Positions 1 to 7,844 of a stretch of 32,039 nt of DNA are shown here, one piece after another. Positions within the stretch are counted from its first letter, which is position 1; every line of letters starts with the position of its first letter. This stretch comes from AA29 sp041481445. Lineage in GTDB: Bacteria > Acidobacteriota > Vicinamibacteria > Fen-336. The translations under genes were made by a program, and so were the position numbers. Location: positions 1-32,039 of the forward strand of contig JBGPBV010000068.1 of assembly GCA_041481445.1 (NCBI GenBank). Direction: 5' to 3'. Below the pieces are notes generated by a model. It did no database searches, was not told the DNA's origin, and worked only from the letters and a program-made list of their open reading frames with translations.

Positions 1-52
1 GCTGGGACGGCTGGCGTATCCAACGATTCGGACGTGGTTCAAAACATTGGAT

Positions 53-62
53 CGAACGTTCG
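53..62. promoter_or_regulatory. 10-bp perfect palindrome upstream of the DUF4097 gene
   Basis: CGAACGTTCG sits in a locally AT-richer patch (about 35-75) some 58 nt before the GTG start. It resembles two LexA-type half-sites (CGAAC/GTTCG) but lacks the 4-nt spacer of the Gram-positive box, so an operator role is only a guess. Chance palindromes of this length are not rare in GC-rich DNA. Confidence 0.2.
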
Positions 63-108
63 GCAAACCTTTCGGCCGCGCGCGCCGTCTCCAGAGGCAA
101 CACTGACG

Positions 109-116
109 AAGGAGGT
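109..116 (+). promoter_or_regulatory. Strong Shine-Dalgarno for the DUF4097 gene
   Basis: AAGGAGGT lies 4 nt before the GTG at 121. It is almost fully complementary to the 16S anti-SD, and it decides the start in favour of GTG 121, which yields an intact signal peptide at the N-terminus. Confidence 0.85.
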
Positions 117-120
117 CCTC

Positions 121-1215
121 GTGCGTCCTGTCTCGTTCCTCGCCGTCCCCCTCCTGCTGATGGCGGTCCCCGCCGGTGCCGCGGAGGCGACGCGCACCCT
201 CCGCGCCGAGCTCGAGGCGGCACCCGGCCAGGCCTTCGCGGTCGAGAACCTGGCCGGCTCGATGCGCGTCGTGACGGGCGGCTCGGAGAAAGTCGAGGTC
301 GTCGCCACCGTCCACGCGGAGAGCGACGCGCTCGCCGGCGCCCTGAGGCTCGAGCAGGTGACGGACGAGAAGGGCCGCCCCGCCCTGCGGGTCCGCTATC
401 CGCTCGACCGGTACCAGGAGTACCGATACCCGGGAGCGTCGAACGGGAAGGGACGCCACCACTGGTTCGACGGCGGCCACCACAGCCGCACGAAGTACGA
501 CGGATACGAGCACGTCACCGTGAGCAGCGCCGGCGGCGTCCTCCTCTACGCGGACGTCGAGGTGCACGTCCCGCGGCGGCCGCTCCAGGCCGTGTTCCGC
601 AACGTCGTCGGTCCCCTGGAGGGCTCCGGCCTCGACGGGGACATCCGGTTCGACACGGGCAGCGGCAACGTGGCGCTCGAGGACTCGAAGGGCGACCTCG
701 TGGCCGACACCGGCTCCGGGGACGTGAAGGCGAAGGCGCTCGAGGGCCGGTTCACGTGCGACACCGGGAGCGGGAACTGCGAGGTCGTGGACTTCCGCGG
801 CGAGCGGCTGCGCTGCGACACCGGCTCGGGCGAGGTGGAGGTGCGGGGCGCCTCCGCGGGACGGATCGAGCTCGACACGGGATCGGGCGACGTCCGCCTG
901 ATCGACAGCGAGGCGGACGAGGTGGACGCCGACACCGGCTCCGGCTCGGTCGAGCTGCAGGCCGGCGGCAAGCGGCTCACGCGCCTGAAGGCCGACACCG
1001 GCAGCGGGGACGTGCGGCTGCGCCTGGGCCCCGATGCCTCCTTCGAGGCCATCGCGGACATGGGGAGCGGCGACATCATCAGCCGCTATCCCGACGCGCA
1101 GCCCATCGTCCGCAAGCGGGAGGTGATCGGCTATCGCCGGGGCTCGGCCCAGACGCGGATCTCGGTGGACACCGGCAGCGGCGACCTGATCCTGGAGCCG
1201 GGCGGCAACCCCTAG
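121..1215 (+). CDS. Exported DUF4097-family beta-repeat protein
   Basis: The product is about 364 residues. I chose the GTG at 121 over the upstream in-frame ATG at 34 because a near-perfect Shine-Dalgarno (109-116) lies just before it and because the resulting N-terminus is a classic signal peptide (hydrophobic LAVPLLLMAVPAGA, then AEA), implying export to the periplasm or envelope. From residue 178 to the end the chain is a ladder of nine D(T/M)GSG motifs spaced mostly 18-20 residues apart, each followed by a short alternating hydrophobic strand. This is the signature of DUF4097/DUF4098 adhesin-like beta-solenoids. No catalytic motif is visible and the biochemical role of the family is unknown; envelope or stress-associated roles are only inferred. 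The stop codon overlaps the stop of the converging minus-strand gene (1212-1215). Confidence 0.85.
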   Translation: MRPVSFLAVPLLLMAVPAGAAEATRTLRAELEAAPGQAFAVENLAGSMRVVTGGSEKVEVVATVHAESDALAGALRLEQVTDEKGRPALRVRYPLDRYQEYRYPGASNGKGRHHWFDGGHHSRTKYDGYEHVTVSSAGGVLLYADVEVHVPRRPLQAVFRNVVGPLEGSGLDGDIRFDTGSGNVALEDSKGDLVADTGSGDVKAKALEGRFTCDTGSGNCEVVDFRGERLRCDTGSGEVEVRGASAGRIELDTGSGDVRLIDSEADEVDADTGSGSVELQAGGKRLTRLKADTGSGDVRLRLGPDASFEAIADMGSGDIISRYPDAQPIVRKREVIGYRRGSAQTRISVDTGSGDLILEPGGNP

Positions 1216-2894
1216 AACGAGGGCCGCGGCCGCGGACGGGGGTGCTCCATCGCGCGCGCGGCCCGGTACACGGTCTCGCGCATCGCCTCCAGCTCCGGGC
1301 CTCCGCGCAGCAGGAGGGGCGCGATGCGGACGGGGGCGCCGGGCGGATGGAGGGCGCCGTCCGCGCCCCGGTCGAACGGCACCACGACCAGCCGCGGGTT
1401 CAGGAGGGTCAGCCTGGCCTTGATGACGGTGCGCGTCACCAGCATCGTGTTCAGGCGCGCGGCCGAGGCCTTGCCGTGGAGGCCGAGGAGGACGAACTCC
1501 GCCGCCTCCCGCGCGTCCGTCTCGTCGACCGTGGCCGGCCAGGCGGTGCACGCGCCCCCGAGCGGCAGCTTGCCGTCCTCGACGGTGAGGGCGGTCCCGT
1601 GGATCCAGCTCACGAGCCCCTGGAAGGCCTGGTCGCCGCTCTCGGTCCCGAGCAGCCGGAACGCGGGCACCCACAGGTGGGCTCCCCGGGGCGCGAAGCC
1701 GGGCGGCGCCTGCGGGAACAGCGCGCGCGCGTAGTCCTCGAGCCGGGTGACGGGCGGCGCCCCCGCCATCTCCACCTTGAACTCGTAGCGCCAGAACGGG
1801 AGGTAGTCGCCGTCCAGCCGCACCTCGCCCACGGCCGCGTGCGAATAGGGCCGGATGCGCAGCCCGTCCGGTCCCGGCTCCAGCGCCAGGTGGCAATTGG
1901 GGCAGACGACGACGTGCGCCGCGCGGTCGAAGCCCGACTCGAACCCGCAATCGGGACACCGGGAGGCGGCGATGGTGATGCGGCGGTAGGACTCTCCCGT
2001 CGAGCGCAGGGGGTCCGGCACCGCCCGCCCGAGGAGCGCGCGCGTCTCGTGCCCGTCGGGATGGCCGCCGATCGACGAGAACGAGCCGTCGATGAGGACG
2101 GAGACGGCCGGCCCGTCCACCTCCACGAAGGCGAGCCAATAGGGCCGGTAGACGAGCAGCCGCCGCGCGGCGATGTAGCCGGCCTGGCGCGTCACCGCCT
2201 CCACGCCGGGCTCGAGGTCGCGCGACTTCCACTTGTCGATCTCGCGGTAATGCTGGGGCGTGGCCGGCACCCAGGGAAGGAACGGCCCCTTGACCGCCAG
2301 GTCCTTCGCGACCAGGGGCCGCACGCGCGCGGCGGAGAGCCTCAGGCCGCGGTCGCGCAGGTCGGCGGTGGCGGTATCGTATCCAGGCACGGTGTGCTCC
2401 ACGTCCCAGGCGCGGAGACGGACGACCTTGGGCCCGTCGCCCTGCCGGCCCACGACGACCTGCACGAGCTTGCCCGTGAGGTGCCAGTAGGGCACCTCCA
2501 GGCGCCGGGCCTCGAGCACCTGGACCCTCTCGCGCAGGCGACGCTCGAAGACCTCGAGGCGCCCCTGGACGAAGGACTCCGAAGGCGGGTTCCCGTCGCC
2601 GTCGGTGTGGCGCGCGACGATCTCCGCGCGCTCCGCCTGCACGCGGTACTCGATGACGATCTCGCGGATGTCCTCCGCGCCGCGCACGACGTCGTCGGTG
2701 ACGTAGACCTCGTCGCGGCCGGGCGCGCTCAGGACGAGCAGGGACCCGCAGTGGGCGCAGGCCACGCTGACGACGGTGTCGTCGACGGTGAAGGGCGCCC
2801 CGCACTTGGGGCAGCCGAGGACGATCGCGAGCGGACCGGAAGGGCCCTGGTCGTCCTTGTCGGGGGCGCCGCCGCGGGCGATCGGAGCCGGCAT
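1212..2894 (-). CDS. Uncharacterised protein with two zinc ribbons
   Basis: This 560-residue protein has no family I can name. Two four-cysteine zinc ribbons are clear: C28/C31 with C46/C49 near the N-terminus, and C313/C316 with C331/C334 in the middle. The stretch between them contains an alpha-helical part (about 60-130) and mixed alpha/beta sequence. There is no signal peptide and no convincing membrane segment, so it is probably cytoplasmic. The ribbons suggest nucleic-acid or protein binding, or a purely structural role; nothing in the sequence decides between these. It starts at ATG 2894 with only a weak ribosome site. It lies 34 nt downstream of the small gene at 2929-3333 on the same strand, so the two are probably co-transcribed. 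Its last codons (Arg-Pro rich) abut and overlap the stop of the convergent DUF4097 gene. Confidence 0.75.
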   Translation of the reverse strand: MPAPIARGGAPDKDDQGPSGPLAIVLGCPKCGAPFTVDDTVVSVACAHCGSLLVLSAPGRDEVYVTDDVVRGAEDIREIVIEYRVQAERAEIVARHTDGDGNPPSESFVQGRLEVFERRLRERVQVLEARRLEVPYWHLTGKLVQVVVGRQGDGPKVVRLRAWDVEHTVPGYDTATADLRDRGLRLSAARVRPLVAKDLAVKGPFLPWVPATPQHYREIDKWKSRDLEPGVEAVTRQAGYIAARRLLVYRPYWLAFVEVDGPAVSVLIDGSFSSIGGHPDGHETRALLGRAVPDPLRSTGESYRRITIAASRCPDCGFESGFDRAAHVVVCPNCHLALEPGPDGLRIRPYSHAAVGEVRLDGDYLPFWRYEFKVEMAGAPPVTRLEDYARALFPQAPPGFAPRGAHLWVPAFRLLGTESGDQAFQGLVSWIHGTALTVEDGKLPLGGACTAWPATVDETDAREAAEFVLLGLHGKASAARLNTMLVTRTVIKARLTLLNPRLVVVPFDRGADGALHPPGAPVRIAPLLLRGGPELEAMRETVYRAARAMEHPRPRPRPSF

Positions 2895-2928
2895 GCGGCC
2901 CCGATCTTACCCGAGCGGGCGGGGGGAC

Positions 2929-3333
2929 CTAGCGGGTGCTGCCGGTGGCGAGGGCGAGGCGATGGCGCCGGACCCGGATCCCTTCCTCGAGCGACTCGCG
3001 GAATTCCTGGGCCGTCTCGAGCAGGGGCGACCACCACCGCCACGGCGGCGGCGCCGGGCCGTCGTCGTCGACCCGGGGAGGATTCTCGACCTTGCAGATG
3101 AACCTCAGGCCGTCCACCTCGTCGCAGCAGACGCGGAACCGCACCTGGACCGATCCGAGGTCCTCGTCCCGGAGGGCGCGCTGGACCTCCTCCTCGACCT
3201 CCACGCCCAGCCGCGGGTCCTGCCGCCGGATGGGGTTCTCGACGATCTGGACCTGGCTCGACGCAGGGCCCACGCCGGGGAGAGCCGCCTGCCGTGCCCT
3301 GCTGCGTCCGCCGTCCTTCGTGAGAGTTGCCAT
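2929..3333 (-). CDS. Small hypothetical protein
   Basis: This 134-residue product is not recognised. It starts at ATG 3333 with an AGGAG ribosome site about ten bases upstream on the minus strand. The N-terminal 25 residues are basic and low in complexity. The central part (about 30-85) alternates acidic and hydrophobic residues with a Cys-Cys pair and a later Cys, and looks like a compact alpha/beta domain. Residues 95-110 are rich in Pro and Trp, and the C-terminal 30 residues are a charged amphipathic helix. No signal peptide or membrane span is visible. It is followed after 34 nt by the zinc-ribbon gene, so the two form a likely two-gene transcript. That pairing is the only functional clue. 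The reading frame could be shifted or spurious, but the good ribosome site and placement favour a real gene. Confidence 0.55.
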   Translation of the reverse strand: MATLTKDGGRSRARQAALPGVGPASSQVQIVENPIRRQDPRLGVEVEEEVQRALRDEDLGSVQVRFRVCCDEVDGLRFICKVENPPRVDDDGPAPPPWRWWSPLLETAQEFRESLEEGIRVRRHRLALATGSTR

Positions 3334-3485
3334 ATCCGCTCGCTCCTGGTCGAGCCTCGCCGCCGGGACGGGTGCGAGGATTCCGAAGGATGAGCAAGGA
3401 GCGTGCCCGCGCGATGGTCGCCCTCCGAACGCGGTATTCCGCGGGAAGCCGGCGGCCGGGCGCGCACCGCTCGTCCGCCGTGTGT

Positions 3486-3515
3486 AAAAAGGACAGCGGC
3501 CGCGCTGAACGTCCT
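3486..3515 (-). terminator. Intrinsic terminator downstream of the M1 peptidase gene
   Basis: Read on the minus strand this is AGGAC, a GTTC bulge, AGCG-CGGC-CGCT, then GTCC running into five Ts. The outer stem (3511-3515 with 3490-3494) and inner stem AGCG/CGCT form a GC-rich hairpin directly followed by a T-tract, the textbook rho-independent layout. It lies about 65 nt past the M1 peptidase stop (3580), so it should end that transcript and separate it from the two minus-strand genes downstream. It is the only T-tract hairpin I found between genes in this window. Confidence 0.6.
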
Positions 3516-3579
3516 ACACTCGCCGCCGCGCTTACACCGCGCGGGCGGTTAATGTCAGGCTGCTGACCGTCGATGGAGG

Positions 3580-6213
3580 CTACCTCGGATCCGCCGCCCG
3601 GAGGTAGGCCGACGACGACGCCCCTTCGCGCGCGCGCAACGCCATGCAGTCGTGCACCTCCTCCGCCCGCATGGCCAGCTCCTTGTCCGTGCCCGCTACG
3701 TTGCGCTTGGGGTCGCCGAAGAACTCCCGGACGGCGCTCAGGCGCTCCTCGGAGCAGGCCTGGCCCAGCGCGATGTCGGGCAGGAAGGCCAGGAACATCG
3801 GAGGAAGACGGCCGGCCATGTCGTCGTAGTGCTGGCGGTACCAGGCGAAGACGCGGTCCGACCCTTCGGGGGTCGAGGACATCGCCCTGGTCAGGGCCCC
3901 GCCCTCCTGGAGCGTGCGCCCGGGCAGGTTGAGGGCCTCCTCCGCCAACCCCGGATCCGCGAATCGCCCCAGCGCGCTGAAGAGCCGCGCGCGCTCCGCC
4001 GGTGGCCTCGGCGCCTCCAGGCGCGTCTTGATCTGCTCGAAGAGCGCGCGGTCCCCGACCGTGGCCGCCGCGATCTCCAGCGCCACGCCCGCCGCCGCCG
4101 GATCCACGTGCGCGGGGTCGGTGAAGTACTGCTGCGCGACCTCGTGGGCATAGGCCTGGATGCGGGCGTCGTCCCCCTCGACGCCCACCCACCACAGGAG
4201 CTGCGGCCGCAGGGCCGCCACGGACTCGGGCTCGCCGGGGCGGGGGGCGGGGCCGATGCGCTCGAGCGCGTGCCCGAGCGTCCGGCGGACGTAGGTGGCG
4301 AAGGCCGTGCGCAGCTCGGGGGTGACCAGCGCCGGCTTCGTCTCGTCGAGCGCGGTGACGACCGCCGCCACCACCAGCGGCTCCGGGTCGTCCGCGAAGG
4401 ACGCCAGGAGCCGGAAGTAGTCGGCCCCGTTCAGGACGCCCGCGTCGAGGAGGGCGGAGAGGTTTCCCACGAACCCGACGCGCTCGCGCCGGTCGAGCCG
4501 GGTGGCCGAGTCGCCGGCCATGGTCGTGAGCAGCGGGCGGGCCACCGACCACCGGTAGTAGCCGCGCTCGCCCGCGTTGGGCGCGATCCATGCGACCGGC
4601 GCGCTCGCGGTCTCGAGCGTGAACTCCTGGGACCGCGCGGTGAGGAGGACGGTGCGGGTCCGGGTCGCGGTCCCGTCGGAGGACTTGATCCCGACCGGGA
4701 CCTCCCAGAGGGTCGGCGGCGCCGCCGCCCCCGCGCGCACGAACCGCTGCTGGGTGAGCCGGACGGACTTGCCTCCCTCGAGGACCTCCGCGCTGACGAT
4801 CGGCACGCCCGGCTGGTCCAGGAAGGAGGCCATCGCCCGCCCGACCTCCTTGCCGGACGCGGCGCCGAGGGCCTTCCAGAGGTCGTCCGCGGCCGCATTT
4901 CCCCATTCGTGGGCGGCGAGATAGTCGCGGATCCCCTTCTGGAAGACGTCGGGACCCAGCCACGACTCGAACATGCCGAGCACGGCCTCGCCCTTCTGGT
5001 AGGCGAGCTCGTCCGCGGCCTGCAGGAGGTTGTCCATCGCCGCGACCGGCTGCCGGATGGCGCGGGTCGTGAGCCGGGCGTCCGTGTTCATCGCGCGCTG
5101 CGCGCCTTCCACGGACCGGACCTCGACCTCGGTATCGGGGAAGGCTTCGCGGGTCACGCGGTCGCCCATCCACGACGCGAACGACTCGTTGAGCCAGAGG
5201 TCGTCCCACCAGGCCATGGTCACGAGGTCCCCGAACCACATGTGGGCGAGCTCGTGCGCGGTGACCTCGATCATCAGGCGCCGCTGGGCCACGGTGGCCG
5301 CCGCGGGATCGATGAGGAGGATCTGGTCGGCGAACGTGACCTCGCCCGGGTTCTCCATCGCCCCCGGCCAGTACTCGGGCACCGCGACGAGGTCGAGCTT
5401 CTCGAACGGGTACGGCCGGCCGAAATACTTCTCGAGCGCGCCCACGAGGGGCGGGGTGATGCGCGCCGCCTCCCCGGCCAGCACCCCCGCGCCCTTGACC
5501 GTGACCACGCGGCCGGGGACGGACATGCCGGTGATGGGAACCGTGTCGAAGGGGCCGACGGCCACCGCCAGCAGGTAGGACGGCAGCGGCGGCGTCTTCT
5601 TGAAGACGACGGTCTTGAGCGCGCCCGCCGGCGTCTCGCTCTCGACCGGCGTGTTCGACACGGCGAGAAGGGCCGCGGGCACCACCAGCGTGACCTGGTA
5701 GGGGATCTTGAAGGAGGGCTCGTCCCAGCAGGGAAAGGCGCGGCGGGCGTCGGTGGCCTCGAACTGCGTGAAGGCGTACCAGTCGTCGCCCGCGCGTGTG
5801 CGGTACAGGCCGACGGCATGCGGGTCGAACGGCGCCTTGAACTCGAGGTCCAGCGTGTAGGCTCCGGCGGCCAGCGGCCGGTCGGCCTCCAGTCGGACCA
5901 GGCCGCCTTCGCCCGCGGAGCGGCGCACCGGGATCTCGCCTTCGGGGCCCTCGAGCCGCACGGTCGAGAGCACCGGACCGTCGGCGTGCAGGGAGACGGT
6001 CGCGACGGGCCGCGCCACCCGCAGCTCGACGTGGGCGCTCCCCGAGAACTCGGCCTGGGCCGGATCCACGGACAGCCGCACGGACTCGAAGGTCGGCACG
6101 ACGTCATGGCCGAGACGGCCCGGCTCCGCGGCCAGGCCGGCACGAGGCGCGAGCGCGGCGACGAGGAGGGCGAGCGGCCACGCGTGGCGCGGGGTCGAGA
6201 AGGGCTCGTGCAT
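3580..6213 (-). CDS. Exported M1-family zinc aminopeptidase
   Basis: This 877-residue protein is a gluzincin aminopeptidase that removes N-terminal residues from peptides. Residues 1-28 form a signal peptide (hydrophobic WPLALLVAALAP, AGLAA before the mature chain), so it acts in the periplasm or outside. The N-terminal beta domain carries the GAMEN exopeptidase motif at 284-288. The catalytic zinc site is HELAH (H320, E321, H324) with E343 in NESFASW, the correct 18-residue gap. Y405 in YQKGEA matches the transition-state tyrosine. The remaining C-terminal 400 residues are a helical ERAP1-like domain. Length and motifs fit a complete, active M1 enzyme. Its start faces the divergent amidohydrolase gene across 73 bp, which must hold both promoters. 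An AAGG precedes the ATG, and an intrinsic terminator follows the gene. Confidence 0.93.
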   Translation of the reverse strand: MHEPFSTPRHAWPLALLVAALAPRAGLAAEPGRLGHDVVPTFESVRLSVDPAQAEFSGSAHVELRVARPVATVSLHADGPVLSTVRLEGPEGEIPVRRSAGEGGLVRLEADRPLAAGAYTLDLEFKAPFDPHAVGLYRTRAGDDWYAFTQFEATDARRAFPCWDEPSFKIPYQVTLVVPAALLAVSNTPVESETPAGALKTVVFKKTPPLPSYLLAVAVGPFDTVPITGMSVPGRVVTVKGAGVLAGEAARITPPLVGALEKYFGRPYPFEKLDLVAVPEYWPGAMENPGEVTFADQILLIDPAAATVAQRRLMIEVTAHELAHMWFGDLVTMAWWDDLWLNESFASWMGDRVTREAFPDTEVEVRSVEGAQRAMNTDARLTTRAIRQPVAAMDNLLQAADELAYQKGEAVLGMFESWLGPDVFQKGIRDYLAAHEWGNAAADDLWKALGAASGKEVGRAMASFLDQPGVPIVSAEVLEGGKSVRLTQQRFVRAGAAAPPTLWEVPVGIKSSDGTATRTRTVLLTARSQEFTLETASAPVAWIAPNAGERGYYRWSVARPLLTTMAGDSATRLDRRERVGFVGNLSALLDAGVLNGADYFRLLASFADDPEPLVVAAVVTALDETKPALVTPELRTAFATYVRRTLGHALERIGPAPRPGEPESVAALRPQLLWWVGVEGDDARIQAYAHEVAQQYFTDPAHVDPAAAGVALEIAAATVGDRALFEQIKTRLEAPRPPAERARLFSALGRFADPGLAEEALNLPGRTLQEGGALTRAMSSTPEGSDRVFAWYRQHYDDMAGRLPPMFLAFLPDIALGQACSEERLSAVREFFGDPKRNVAGTDKELAMRAEEVHDCMALRAREGASSSAYLRAADPR

Positions 6214-6276
6214 GCCTTAGAACTTAGCGCACTCTGAGGAACCGCGCGGCTTCTCGTCCGCGGGCTCTGCTGATAA

Positions 6277-6282
6277 AAGGAG
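6277..6282 (+). promoter_or_regulatory. Shine-Dalgarno fixing the GTG start of the deaminase
   Basis: AAGGAG within the longer purine run 6275-6285 lies 4 nt before the GTG at 6287 and supports that non-ATG start. Confidence 0.7.
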
Positions 6283-6286
6283 AGGC

Positions 6287-7687
6287 GTGCGCCTCCTCGT
6301 CCACGACGCCCGCCTGGTGGCCACGATGGACGATGCGCGACGCCGGCTGCCCGGGGGCTGGGTGCTCGTCGAGGGCGAACGCATCGCCGCGGTCGGGACG
6401 GGCGAGCCTCCCGCCGGCCACGTGGACCGGCGGCTGGACGCGCGGGGCAAGGTCGTGCTGCCCGGCCTCGTGAACACGCACCATCACCTGCCCCAGACCC
6501 TCACCCGCAACGTCCCGCGCGTGCAGGAGGCGCCGCTCTTCCGCTGGCTGGTCGAGCTCTACGAGGTCTGGCGGGGCAACGACGAGGAGGCGGTGGAGGT
6601 GGCCGCGCGCGTCGGCCTGGGCGAGCTGCTCCTGACCGGCTGCACGACGTCCACGGACCACCTGTACCTGTTCCCGCGCGGGCACGAGCGGCTCGTCGAC
6701 GCCGAGATCACGGCCGCGCGCGACCTGGGCATCCGCTTCCACCCCACGCGGGGCTCGATGAGCCGCGGCCGGGCCCAGGGCGGGCTGCCGCCCGACGACG
6801 TCGTGCAGGACGAGGAGACCATCCTGGCCGACTCGCGCCGCCTCATCCGCGAGTACCACGACCCCCGGCCGGGGGCGATGACGCGGATCGCGCTCGCCCC
6901 CTGCTCGCCCTTCTCGGTGACGGACGGCCTCATGCGCCGCACCGCCGACCTCGCCCGCGAGCACGGAGTCCGGCTCCACACCCACCTCGCGGAGACGAAG
7001 GACGAGGAGGTGTACTGCCTCGAGGTGTACGGCGTGCGGCCCGTCGAGTACGTCCGGCGCCTGGGATGGCTCGCGGCCGACGTGTGGATGGCGCACGCCG
7101 TCCACCTCTCGCCGGACGAGGTCGCGCTGTTCGGGGAGACGCGGACGGGGACCGCCCACTGCCCCTCGTCGAACTTCCGCCTCGGCTCCGGCATCGCCCC
7201 CGTGCGCGCGCTCCTCGACGCGGGCGCCCCCGTCGGGCTGGGCGTGGACGGCTCCGCCAGCAACGACAGCTCGAACATGCTCGCGGAGGCGCGCCAGGCC
7301 CTGCTCGCCCACCGCATCGGCGCCGATCCCGCGCGCTGGCTCACCGCGGAGGACGTGCTCTGGATGGGGACCCGGGGCGGGGCGGCCTGCCTCGGCCGCG
7401 ACGACATCGGGAGCCTGGAGCCGGGAAAGGCGGCCGACCTCGTGATGATCGACACGCGGCGGCTGTCGTATGCGGGGGCGTCGAGCGATCCCCTGGCCGC
7501 CCTCGTGTTCTCGCCGTTCCCGGAGCCGGTGGACACCGTGATCGTGAACGGCCGCGTGGTGGTGGAGGGCGGGGAGCTGGTGGGGGTGGACGTGCCCGCC
7601 CTGGTCGCTCGCGCGGACGCGATCTCCGAGCGGATGCTCACCGCCGCCTCGCGCGCCACCGGCCGCGACTACTTCTCCCGGGGCTGA
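6287..7687 (+). CDS. 8-oxoguanine deaminase-like amidohydrolase
   Basis: This 466-residue protein is a member of the amidohydrolase superfamily (ATZ/TRZ-guanine deaminase branch). Metal and catalytic residues are in place: H65 and H67 in THHH, H233 and E236 in HTHLAET, the AHAVH segment at 269-273, and D321 in GVDGSASND. The segment HPTRGSMSRG followed by GGLPPDDVVQ is the pattern I associate with 8-oxoguanine deaminases (8-oxoguanine to urate plus ammonia) and related hydroxyatrazine hydrolases, rather than with guanine deaminase proper. It is probably cytoplasmic, with no signal peptide. Substrate is inferred, and isocytosine or other oxopurines are possible. It is the first of four plus-strand genes that end with a xanthine-dehydrogenase-like enzyme, which fits a purine role. 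The start is GTG 6287 with a strong ribosome site. Confidence 0.85.
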   Translation: MRLLVHDARLVATMDDARRRLPGGWVLVEGERIAAVGTGEPPAGHVDRRLDARGKVVLPGLVNTHHHLPQTLTRNVPRVQEAPLFRWLVELYEVWRGNDEEAVEVAARVGLGELLLTGCTTSTDHLYLFPRGHERLVDAEITAARDLGIRFHPTRGSMSRGRAQGGLPPDDVVQDEETILADSRRLIREYHDPRPGAMTRIALAPCSPFSVTDGLMRRTADLAREHGVRLHTHLAETKDEEVYCLEVYGVRPVEYVRRLGWLAADVWMAHAVHLSPDEVALFGETRTGTAHCPSSNFRLGSGIAPVRALLDAGAPVGLGVDGSASNDSSNMLAEARQALLAHRIGADPARWLTAEDVLWMGTRGGAACLGRDDIGSLEPGKAADLVMIDTRRLSYAGASSDPLAALVFSPFPEPVDTVIVNGRVVVEGGELVGVDVPALVARADAISERMLTAASRATGRDYFSRG

Positions 7688-7844
7688 TCCGCCGCCCCAG
7701 CGTCACCGGGGCGCCCGGCGACCGCCGCATCGGCCGTGTTAGACTTCCTGCTCCTCCGCACGGATCGTCATATTGCCCAAGAACGTCGGCGGTGTCCGGT
7801 TGCCGGCCGGACGGCGCCGAATCCCTTCGGTTGAGAGGCGCGGA

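Noticed and set aside
546..1079. A minus-strand open frame with a repetitive SPEPVS-like translation.
   Set aside because: It is the reverse complement of the DTGSG repeat. The repeat pattern is inherited from the real gene and there is no ribosome site or family signal.
3482..3537. GTGTAA at 3482-3487 with TACAC at 3515-3519 and TTACAC at 3532-3537, first read as an operator.
   Set aside because: The left part is better explained as the T-tract and stem of the minus-strand intrinsic terminator (3486-3515). The remaining TTACAC is a 6-mer that can occur by chance.
7739..7773. A possible promoter (TTAGAC and TCATAT) and a GTCCGG/CCGGAC hairpin (7794-7812) upstream of the nuclease gene.
   Set aside because: The two boxes are 23 nt apart and poor matches. 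The 6-bp GC hairpin is expected by chance in this composition. Not reported as features.
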